From Methanoregula sp. UBA276 (lineage in GTDB: Archaea > Halobacteriota > Methanomicrobia > Methanomicrobiales > Methanospirillaceae), in the NCBI GenBank assembly GCA_002508495.1, contig DANA01000040.1, forward strand, positions 20,822-32,239: 11,418 nt of DNA, written 5' to 3'. The first letter of the stretch is position 1, and every line of letters starts with the position of its first letter. Below the pieces are notes generated by a model, which was not told the DNA's origin, ran no database searches, and saw nothing but the letters and a program-made list of their open reading frames with translations. Both the position numbers and the translations under genes were made by a program. Shown here piece by piece: positions 6,096 through 11,418 of this stretch.

Positions 6096-7301
6096 ATGCC
6101 TGACCTGGATCCACGTCTCAAAACATCCCTTGGCCCGCTCGAACTCAAAAACCCGTTCCTTCTTGCCTCCGGCCCGCCAACCGCATCCGGCGGGCAGATC
6201 CGGCGGGCATTCCACATGGGCTGGGCCGGAGCGGTGACCAAGACCATCGTTCCGGATACCATGGAGATCGCGGATGTCTCGCCCCGGTTTGCAGCATGGA
6301 ACGATACCGGCTCCGGGCTCCTTGGCTTTGAGAACATCGAACTGCTCAGTAAAAACAACGTGGCATACTGGATGCGGGAGATTGCCGCCATCCGCAGCGA
6401 GTACCCGGACCGGGTCCTGGTCGCAAGCATCATGGCATCTCCGGACATTCACGAGTGGCAGGAGCTGGCCGTCATGGTCCAGGAAGCCGGTGCGGATGCA
6501 GTTGAGCTCAATGTCTCCTGCCCGCACGGTATGCCGGAGCGGGGGATTGGGGCATTCATGGGCCAGGACCCCGGTATGGTCAGCGACGTGACCCGGGCAG
6601 TGCGCGAAGTCGTGAAGATACCGCTCATCGTCAAGCTGACCCCGAACGTGACCGATATCGTGCCGGTTGCCCGCGCCGCGGTGGAAGGGGGAGCCGATAT
6701 CCTTGCCGCTATCAATACCGTCCAGTGCCTCATGGGTATCGACCTTGAGAATTTCGAACCCCTGCCCGCCGTTGCCGGGTCATCCGCCTATGGCGGCTAT
6801 TCCGGTCCCGCCGTAAAACCCATCGGGCTCCGGGTCGTATCGCAGATCGCAAGCTCGCTGCAGGTCCCCGTCATGGGCATTGGCGGGATCTCCTGCTGGC
6901 AGGACGCTGCCGAGTATATCGCCGCCGGGGCATCGGCAGTCCAGGTCTGCACGGCGGTTATGTGGAACGGGGCGGGGATCATCCGTGCGATGAACGATGG
7001 GCTGTCGGCATATATTGCCCAAAAGAAAATGTCCGGCATCCCGGATCTCCGGGGGCGTGCCCTCTTACGGATAGGGACGCATGCTGCCCTCCGGCGGGAC
7101 ACCCCGCTGGTTGCAACCCTGCTGTATCCCCGCCGGTGCACCTCCTGCGGCAGGTGCGTTGTTGCCTGCCGGGACGGGGGATACCAGGCAATTTCCCTTG
7201 TTGAGGGAAATGTCGTTATTGACCCGGAGCGCTGTGACGGGTGCAGCCTCTGTTCTCTGGTCTGCGCAGAACAGGTCATCGCCCTGCAGCCCCGACGATG
7301 A
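6096..7301 (+). CDS. PreA-like flavin/4Fe-4S oxidoreductase (dihydropyrimidine dehydrogenase subunit-like)
   Basis: The product is 401 aa, close to the roughly 410 aa of bacterial PreA. The ATG at 6096 is chosen because PDLDPRLKTSLGPLELKNPF is the usual family opening; the frame is open back to 5958 but that part covers the upstream gene's end and terminator. Residues 1-330 form a dihydroorotate dehydrogenase-like TIM barrel. Visible motifs are GGAD followed by AAINTV, SGPAVKPI, GIGGI and NVSCPH, where Cys142 corresponds to the PreA active-site Cys. The C-terminus has two 4Fe-4S sites, C348-x2-C351-x2-C354-x3-C358 and C380-x2-C383-x2-C386-x3-C390. PreA with its partner PreT reduces uracil or thymine using NADH. 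No PreT-like gene is adjacent, so the electron donor (perhaps ferredoxin) and the true substrate are uncertain. A cytoplasmic enzyme; the family call is firm, the reaction is not. Confidence 0.88.
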   Translation: MPDLDPRLKTSLGPLELKNPFLLASGPPTASGGQIRRAFHMGWAGAVTKTIVPDTMEIADVSPRFAAWNDTGSGLLGFENIELLSKNNVAYWMREIAAIRSEYPDRVLVASIMASPDIHEWQELAVMVQEAGADAVELNVSCPHGMPERGIGAFMGQDPGMVSDVTRAVREVVKIPLIVKLTPNVTDIVPVARAAVEGGADILAAINTVQCLMGIDLENFEPLPAVAGSSAYGGYSGPAVKPIGLRVVSQIASSLQVPVMGIGGISCWQDAAEYIAAGASAVQVCTAVMWNGAGIIRAMNDGLSAYIAQKKMSGIPDLRGRALLRIGTHAALRRDTPLVATLLYPRRCTSCGRCVVACRDGGYQAISLVEGNVVIDPERCDGCSLCSLVCAEQVIALQPRR

Positions 7302-7391
7302 GCCGGCAGGATCGGCCTGCGCCCCACCATGAACCGGGCAGGGGAATACACCAGCCAGTTCCCACATAGAAACGGTTTCGCGTCCAACCCC

Positions 7392-7399
7392 TCATAAAG
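7392..7399 (+). promoter_or_regulatory. Possible TATA box for the TATA-binding protein gene
   Basis: TCATAAAG lies 39 bases before the ATG at 7439. Transcription would start near 7420 and leave a leader of roughly 15-20 bases. The preceding gene ends at 7301 with no T-run, only a small GCAGG/CCTGC hairpin (7306-7320), so some read-through from the PreA-like gene is also possible. Confidence 0.35.
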
Positions 7400-7438
7400 G
7401 TTGTCCGTTAGTCTTATGCTCCACGCAAGCGCCATACA

Positions 7439-7999
7439 ATGGAGATGGATGACAAGAGGTACGAATCACTGAAAATCGAGAACATCGTGGCATCCGGCGT
7501 CATTGCCGAGTCTATCGACCTGGTCGATTTTTCCGATAAGACGGAAGGGTGCGAACTCAACAAGAAGCGGTTTCCCGGGGCCGTCTTCCGCATCCCGGAT
7601 CCCCGGATTGCCTGCCTGATATTCTCATCGGGCAAGATCGTTATCACGGGTGTCCGTGACGATGCTGCACTCGCTGCCGGAAAAGCAATCGTGATGAAAG
7701 CGTTGAAAAACGCCGGGGTCAAACCCCTGAAGAACCCCCAGGTTGCGGTGACCAACATGGTCTGTTCGTACAATCTGGGCAAAAACATCAACCTCAACAA
7801 GCTGACCGTCACGCTCAATGTCGAGAATGTTGAGTACGAGCCCGAACAGTTCCCCGGCCTTGTCTACCGTATTGCGGACCCGAAGATCGTTGTCCTCATC
7901 TTCTCCTCAGGGAAGATCATCCTCACCGGCGGCAAGAACCTCGACGATATCAAACGCGGTCTTGACGTTCTGGAAAAGAAACTTGAAAGCCTCGGGTAA
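7439..7999 (+). CDS. tbp: TATA-binding protein (archaeal TBP)
   Basis: The product is 186 aa, the usual size for archaeal TBP. TBP binds the TATA box and, with TFB, recruits RNA polymerase. The two direct repeats of the saddle fold are plain. Repeat 1 has SLKIENIVASG, then RFPGAVFRI and LIFSSGKIVITG. Repeat 2 has VAVTNMVCSYNLG, then EYEPEQFPGLVYRI and LIFSSGKIILTGG. The four DNA-intercalating Phe positions (RFPG, LIFSS, QFPG, LIFSS) are all present. The first repeat departs from the common archaeal EYNPEQFPG form (it reads ELNKKRFPG), and the acidic C-terminal tail of many archaeal TBPs is absent. Both could mark a paralogue, but whether the genome has other copies cannot be seen. ATG 7439 and ATG 7445 are both possible starts. 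It is followed by a T6 run. Confidence 0.96.
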   Translation: MEMDDKRYESLKIENIVASGVIAESIDLVDFSDKTEGCELNKKRFPGAVFRIPDPRIACLIFSSGKIVITGVRDDAALAAGKAIVMKALKNAGVKPLKNPQVAVTNMVCSYNLGKNINLNKLTVTLNVENVEYEPEQFPGLVYRIADPKIVVLIFSSGKIILTGGKNLDDIKRGLDVLEKKLESLG

Positions 8000-8025
8000 C
8001 CGGGCCAGTCCTCCCGATCCATTCC

Positions 8026-8031
8026 TTTTTT
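8026..8031 (+). terminator. Oligo-T terminator after tbp
   Basis: Six T in a row lie 27 bases after the tbp stop codon. No strong hairpin precedes them, which is normal for archaeal termination. A perfect 12-bp palindrome, CTTCCCGGGAAG, follows at 8039-8050. Confidence 0.4.
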
Positions 8032-8097
8032 GTCGGTCCTTCCCGGGAAGCGCCATGGCCATGCATTGCCCGGCTCCTGATGCGGGACTCTTTGATA

Positions 8098-8132
8098 TTC
8101 CGGATTTTTCCGGAAGCGACCCGCTGTTTTTT
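8098..8132 (+). terminator. Second hairpin plus T-run in the convergent spacer
   Basis: TTCCGGA (8098-8104) pairs perfectly with TCCGGAA (8109-8115) around a 4-base loop, and six T follow at 8127-8132. It is a likely backup terminator that keeps plus-strand transcripts from running into the convergent kelch gene. Confidence 0.4.
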
Positions 8133-8186
8133 CAGGCTTCATGGAGGGCACGGTTATCAGGGGTACTTGCGGAACAGTGACGGGTT

Positions 8187-10034
8187 CTACCGGCGGATCC
8201 ACCAGCGCCGGACCAGCAGACTACCGGCAATAAGGAGTATGCCGCACACGGCAAGGATCGCGGGGATACCAAATGGCGAACCCGTGACGGACTCCCCCTG
8301 CGGGGGTGGGGATAGTGGTGGAGCCGCAACAGGCACATTACGGGCCGGATCATCACTATCCGAGGGGGTTGTATCTATGATAGGAGACGAATGAACATCC
8401 GGCTTTATAGGAAGTCCTTCTTTCTCTGCGGCAATAGCAAACAGGGAGAAGTCCGTCACCCCCGCTGAATATTCAACACGGCCGTTTGCAGTTTTTATGA
8501 GGGTTGTTAAAAGGCGTTCCCACGCTGACCCGGTGTAATGCCAGAGCGCAACCGTAATGGTATCGGCCCCGTGGTCCTCGAACCACACTTCCGGGACCGC
8601 AAACGAGAACGCTGATCCGGTTATCGTTGCATACCGTGCCGGAACAAGGTCAAGGTACTGGTACACAATTCCCGGGGCAGGTGGGATACCGGACCCGGGA
8701 GCCGGGCGAACCGTGCCGGTGACAATGAGATCGGAGAGCCCGGTGCCGGTGATGGTTGCCCGGCTCACGGCAGTGTCGCCCCCCACGTTGACCGTCACGT
8801 TGACCGGTTGTTGGGGCGCACCCGGGTTGGCGGGCGGCCCCTCGTCATCGACATGGGGCGGGGGCGGATTTGTCAGAACGATATAACCGGTCTTTGTCTC
8901 TGTATCAGTCCCGTCGCTGTTGGTGACGGTCAGGGACACCGGGTAGGTTCCTGCTCCGGCAAAGGTGTGAACGGGGTTCGCTGCTGTGGAAGTGCCGCCA
9001 TCACCAAATGTCCAGGCATAGGTTGTCGGGTAACCGGACGAAGTGTCCGTGAAGGCCACCGTGAGTGGGGGATTGCCGGATGTCTGGTCAGCAGAAAAGC
9101 CGGCGACCGGGGAGGATGTGAATGACCAGGTGGAATTGGTATCCGCCCCGTCAAACCCACCCAATACCCACATCTTTGAACCGGAGACAACGGATGTGTG
9201 TCCCTCCCGTTGTGGCATGGAGGTAGTAACGGTGGCAGCAGTCCATGTTACGCCATCAGAAGAATACCACGCATCGTTAAATATCGTTCCTACCGTAAGC
9301 CCCCCAATCACCCACATCCGGTCATCATACACCACAGAAGTATGGCAATACAACGCCGGAAACGCAGCAGCAGCGGTTGCCTGGTTCCAAGTGATGCCAT
9401 CCGATGAATACCAGACGTCATTCATCGTTGCGCCGTCATATCCCCCGATCACCCACATCTTATTGGTAGCGTTAAGCGATGTATGGCTTTGACGGGCAGG
9501 AAACGCGGCAGCAGCGGTTGCCTGGTTCCAGACGATTCCGTCCGCGGAATACCAGGCATCGTTTTTGTACCCCCCATCGTATCCCCCGATCACCCACATC
9601 TTGTTGTCATAGACAACCGACGTGTGGCCACTCCTTGCCGTGAACGCGGCAGCAGGGGTTGCCAATTTCCAGATGACGCCATCAGAAGAATACCAGACAT
9701 CATTTTTGAGAAATCCATCGCTAATGCCACCAATCACCCATATCTTGTTATCAAACACGAACGATGTGTGCGTGTTCCGGGCGGGAAATTCTGCAGATAC
9801 ATTAGCCTCGTACCAGGTATTCCCATCTGAAGAATACCAGGTGTCGTTCCAGTAACCACCATCATATCCACCTATGATCCAAAGGGAATCGGAAAACACA
9901 ACAGAGGTGTGCTGGTATCGTTCCGGAAATTCGGCCGATGCATTGACCTGCGTCCAGTTACCGGAAAGTGCGGTTGCCGCAGGAACGAGCATGAGAAGTA
10001 TCACAAAAATAACCAGTGCCCGGCAGGTACTCAT
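8187..10034 (-). CDS. Secreted kelch beta-propeller / PKD / PGF-pre-PGF surface protein with C-terminal anchor
   Basis: The product is 615 aa. The ATG at 10034 is chosen over the ATG at 10100 because a good Shine-Dalgarno (GGGAGGAAGG) precedes it and MSTCRALVIFVILLMLVPAA is a clean signal peptide. Residues 26-308 hold six repeats of 47-48 aa. Each has HTS, a hydrophobic strand, W[VI][IL]GG and, in five of six, WYS-x-DG-x-x-W, so a six-bladed kelch propeller is likely. Residues 309-387 are a PKD domain (VAGFSADQTSG, YAWTFGDGGTST, VHTFAGAGTYPVSLTV). A Pro-rich linker follows, then about 410-540 a PGF-pre-PGF-like domain (FSFAVPEVWFEDH through VTDFSLFAIAA). The C-terminus is a Ser/Pro-rich spacer, a hydrophobic helix (about 588-608) and RRWWIRR. 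This tripartite end resembles PGF-CTERM archaeosortase signals, although PFG stands where PGF is expected. It is probably displayed on the cell surface to bind glycans or neighbouring cells; the ligand is unknown. Confidence 0.88.
   Translation of the reverse strand: MSTCRALVIFVILLMLVPAATALSGNWTQVNASAEFPERYQHTSVVFSDSLWIIGGYDGGYWNDTWYSSDGNTWYEANVSAEFPARNTHTSFVFDNKIWVIGGISDGFLKNDVWYSSDGVIWKLATPAAAFTARSGHTSVVYDNKMWVIGGYDGGYKNDAWYSADGIVWNQATAAAAFPARQSHTSLNATNKMWVIGGYDGATMNDVWYSSDGITWNQATAAAAFPALYCHTSVVYDDRMWVIGGLTVGTIFNDAWYSSDGVTWTAATVTTSMPQREGHTSVVSGSKMWVLGGFDGADTNSTWSFTSSPVAGFSADQTSGNPPLTVAFTDTSSGYPTTYAWTFGDGGTSTAANPVHTFAGAGTYPVSLTVTNSDGTDTETKTGYIVLTNPPPPHVDDEGPPANPGAPQQPVNVTVNVGGDTAVSRATITGTGLSDLIVTGTVRPAPGSGIPPAPGIVYQYLDLVPARYATITGSAFSFAVPEVWFEDHGADTITVALWHYTGSAWERLLTTLIKTANGRVEYSAGVTDFSLFAIAAEKEGLPIKPDVHSSPIIDTTPSDSDDPARNVPVAAPPLSPPPQGESVTGSPFGIPAILAVCGILLIAGSLLVRRWWIRR
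9111..9959 (-). repeat. Six tandem kelch repeat units of about 141-144 bp
   Basis: The units encode residues 26-308 of the kelch protein and recur every 47 or 48 codons. Some units remain near-identical at DNA level: the same 23 bases occur at 9367-9389 and 9508-9530, exactly 141 bp apart. This points to recent copying or gene conversion between blades 3-5, while the first and last blades have diverged more. Confidence 0.8.
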
Positions 10035-10042
10035 GATACCTT

Positions 10043-10047
10043 CCTCC
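10043..10047 (-). promoter_or_regulatory. Shine-Dalgarno that fixes the kelch protein start
   Basis: Read on the minus strand, GGAGG lies 8 bases before the ATG at 10034 within GGGAGGAAGGTATC. It supports this start over the upstream in-frame ATG at 10100, which has no such site. Confidence 0.65.
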
Positions 10048-10151
10048 CTGTACCTGCCGGAGAAAGATCCTGGAAACAGAAGGGGACCGATGAACGGCAT
10101 CCACTACCCCGGCTCACCTCATCCATTACTCAGGGCATTTTCTTCCGGGCC

Positions 10152-10161
10152 CATAAATATG
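10152..10161. promoter_or_regulatory. TATA-like element in the divergent spacer
   Basis: CATAAATATG is AT-rich, reads CATATTTATG on the other strand and sits between the divergent kelch and small lipoprotein genes. It could serve either direction, giving leaders of roughly 55 bases (plus) or 95 bases (minus). CATATA at 10210-10215 is an alternative for the plus gene but would make it leaderless although an AAGGA site precedes its ATG. Confidence 0.35.
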
Positions 10162-10237
10162 ATCATTTGTATTCTGGGAATTGTGGTAATTTCATCCCTG
10201 CAAAATACTCATATACCCGCATCCCCAAGGAAAACAC

Positions 10238-10765
10238 ATGAAAGATTTTCTTGTCATTGCCGGACTGGTCATAGTTGCATTGCTGGCAGTTGCCGGATGC
10301 TTGAGCGACCCTACCGGCGTACTGATGGGATCAAACGGGGGATCGGAAGTTTCCGGCAAACCCATCCCGGCTGGAGGCAGTACCTCCGCAGCACCGGGCG
10401 GGGACTGGGTCTTCTGGAGGGAATCGCAGATTGAGCTGGGCAAGCGGGGATATTCCATGGAACGGCCCAACCTTGACCAGCGGTATTTCAAAGACCTGAA
10501 AGTGGAGGTTGCAACCGATGCGCCGGTCGATGTCCGCTTTGTCACCCTTGCACAGAGCGATGCATACCAGGATGCGTGGCGGGACTATTATGAACTTAAG
10601 ACAGCTTCCTCGTTTGATGCTGATGCCGCCGGATACGTAAAAAAGTTCAGCGGGGTCAGTTCGGGCAGTGTCGAAGCCCATGGCAGTGAATCTATCGTCA
10701 TTTTCATCGAACCGCATGCAGCACAACCGGCGAAGGGATCGGTGAAGATGTACTATAAATTCTAA
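10238..10765 (+). CDS. Small lipoprotein of unknown function
   Basis: The product is 175 aa. The ATG at 10238 has AAGGA six bases upstream. MKDFLVIAGLVIVALLAVAGC is a typical lipoprotein signal with lipobox AVAGC and lipidation at Cys21, so the rest should lie outside the membrane. A low-complexity Gly/Ser/Pro stretch (about residues 30-54) acts as a tether. The remaining 120 residues look like one small beta-rich domain. Pieces such as APVDVRFVTLAQSDAYQDAW, then FSGVSSGSVEAHGSESIVIF and the terminal KGSVKMYYKF recall the GOLD-like beta-sandwich layout seen in other archaeal exported proteins (PVDV strand, then a Y/W helix, then a late V-x-F strand). I cannot name a family with confidence. 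It is transcribed divergently from the kelch protein and followed by a T7 run, so it stands alone. Confidence 0.75.
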   Translation: MKDFLVIAGLVIVALLAVAGCLSDPTGVLMGSNGGSEVSGKPIPAGGSTSAAPGGDWVFWRESQIELGKRGYSMERPNLDQRYFKDLKVEVATDAPVDVRFVTLAQSDAYQDAWRDYYELKTASSFDADAAGYVKKFSGVSSGSVEAHGSESIVIFIEPHAAQPAKGSVKMYYKF

Positions 10766-10768
10766 AAC

Positions 10769-10775
10769 TTTTTTT
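10769..10775 (+). terminator. Oligo-T terminator after the small lipoprotein gene
   Basis: Seven T begin four bases after the stop codon. This is enough for an archaeal terminator and agrees with a monocistronic transcript. Confidence 0.45.
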
Positions 10776-10940
10776 GGATATGGGTGATCAAATCCCTCCA
10801 TCCCGAATGAATCGCAGTGCATCTGCCGCGAACGAGGATAGTGCACCAGCAGCTGGCCCGTGCGGTTCTAACCCGGTATGGCGACCTTCCTTCGGCATGC
10901 GCCCTGCTACCGGTCCCGGCCATTGCTGATAAGAAGCCTA

Positions 10941-10952
10941 TTAATAATATAC
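10941..10952 (+). promoter_or_regulatory. TATA box for the ABC ATPase gene
   Basis: TTAATAATATAC is the best TATA-like match in the window, in an otherwise GC-rich spacer. It lies 53 bases before the ATG at 11006, so transcription should start near 10973 and leave a leader of about 30 bases that carries the GAGGGA ribosome binding site at 10992-10997. Confidence 0.5.
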
Positions 10953-11005
10953 AACAGAAATTTTCGTCATATCATTTACTCCCCGGAGAATGAGGGAATA
11001 ATACC

Positions 11006-11418
11006 ATGACCCCTGCACTGAAGATCCAGAACCTGAGCCGCCACTTCAACGGTCTCGTTGCGGTCGACAATATCTCGTTTGAGATTCGGCAGGGGGAGAT
11101 CTTCGGCCTGCTCGGCCCCAATGGTGCCGGGAAGACCACCACCTTATCGATGCTTGCAACCATGCTCCCCCCGACCTCCGGCTCGGCAGAGGTCAACGGG
11201 ATCAACATCCAAAAAGACCCTGACGGCGTGCGCAAGAGTATCGGCATCGTCTTCCAGGACCAGAGCCTTGACGAGGAACTTTCGGCATGGGAGAACATGG
11301 ACTTCCATGGCCGGCTCTACCGCATCCCAAAAGAGACCCGTGACCAGCGGATCGCGGAACTCCTCGCACTGGTGGAACTCTCTGACCGCAAAGACGACAT
11401 CGTCAAGACCTTCTCGGG
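11006..11418 (+). CDS. ABC-2 type exporter ATP-binding subunit, DrrA-like (partial)
   Basis: 137 codons are present before the right edge. The ATG at 11006 has GAGGGA eight bases upstream. The product hydrolyses ATP on the cytoplasmic side to drive an exporter. Seen here are an A-loop region (LSRHFNGLVAVDNISFEI), Walker A GPNGAGKT (residues 37-44) and the Q-loop in GIVFQDQSLDEELSAWENM with Gln84. The sequence stops at KTFSG, exactly at the start of the ABC signature, so Walker B and the rest are outside the window. The LDEELSAWENMDFHGRLY stretch is typical of daunorubicin-resistance/NodI type ATPases, which usually precede an ABC-2 permease gene. Substrate unknown. Confidence 0.9.
   Translation, partial: MTPALKIQNLSRHFNGLVAVDNISFEIRQGEIFGLLGPNGAGKTTTLSMLATMLPPTSGSAEVNGINIQKDPDGVRKSIGIVFQDQSLDEELSAWENMDFHGRLYRIPKETRDQRIAELLALVELSDRKDDIVKTFS

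Noticed and set aside
8039..8050. 12-bp palindrome CTTCCCGGGAAG considered as an operator
   Set aside because: It lies downstream of tbp between convergent genes, where no promoter is expected; more likely part of a termination region or chance.
9043..9855. Repetitive plus-strand open frames opposite the kelch repeats, considered as a repeat protein
   Set aside because: Their repetition simply mirrors the kelch units on the minus strand, which have a signal peptide, a Shine-Dalgarno and known motifs.
9111..9959. Regular 141-144 bp repeats considered as CRISPR or other non-coding tandem repeats
   Set aside because: The period is a whole number of codons, conservation follows protein motifs, and there are no short identical repeats with unique spacers.
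10766..11005. Search for a tRNA or small RNA between the small lipoprotein and ABC genes
   Set aside because: No cloverleaf or T-loop motif was seen; only a T-run, a TATA box and unremarkable sequence.

Overview
The window is archaeal and most likely comes from a methanogen of the order Methanomicrobiales (Methanoregula-like). The clearest sign is a complete two-repeat TATA-binding protein gene. Other signs are Cache-domain lipoproteins, a kelch/PKD/PGF-pre-PGF type surface protein, oligo-T terminators, TATA-like boxes ahead of genes, and moderately GC-rich coding sequence. The genus is inferred from gene style; no marker settles it.

Layout. Positions 1-2275 (minus strand) hold a two-gene operon. 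The first gene makes a membrane-anchored fusion of a type I periplasmic binding domain to a C13 (legumain/GPI8-like) cysteine peptidase domain. Its stop overlaps the start of a second gene, cut by the window edge, whose product begins with a membrane anchor and the start of a BMP/PnrA-like ligand-binding domain. A 224-bp divergent spacer follows, then a 14-helix DHA2 family MFS exporter (2500-3987, plus). A 330-bp gene-free stretch with two hairpins leads to a lipoprotein with three Cache sensor modules (4318-5997). After a clear hairpin plus oligo-T terminator come a PreA-like flavin/iron-sulfur oxidoreductase (6096-7301) and the TATA-binding protein (7439-7999). A long minus-strand gene (8187-10034) converges on it and encodes a secreted kelch beta-propeller with PKD and PGF-pre-PGF domains and a C-terminal anchor. 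Divergent from that gene is a small lipoprotein of unknown function (10238-10765). The window ends inside the ATPase gene of an ABC-2 type exporter (11006 onward).

How the genes relate. Apart from the overlapping pair on the left, each gene appears to have its own promoter, so this is not one pathway. The common theme is the cell envelope: six of the eight genes encode membrane, anchored or exported proteins or part of an exporter, and three carry extracytoplasmic ligand-sensing folds. The most unusual item is the ligand-binding domain/C13 peptidase fusion. Its His/Cys dyad is intact and its C-terminal half resembles the catalytic subunit of eukaryotic GPI transamidase. With the coupled BMP-type receptor it may form an undescribed extracellular sensing or processing unit. 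That function is a hypothesis; the domain assignments rest on motif recognition by eye.
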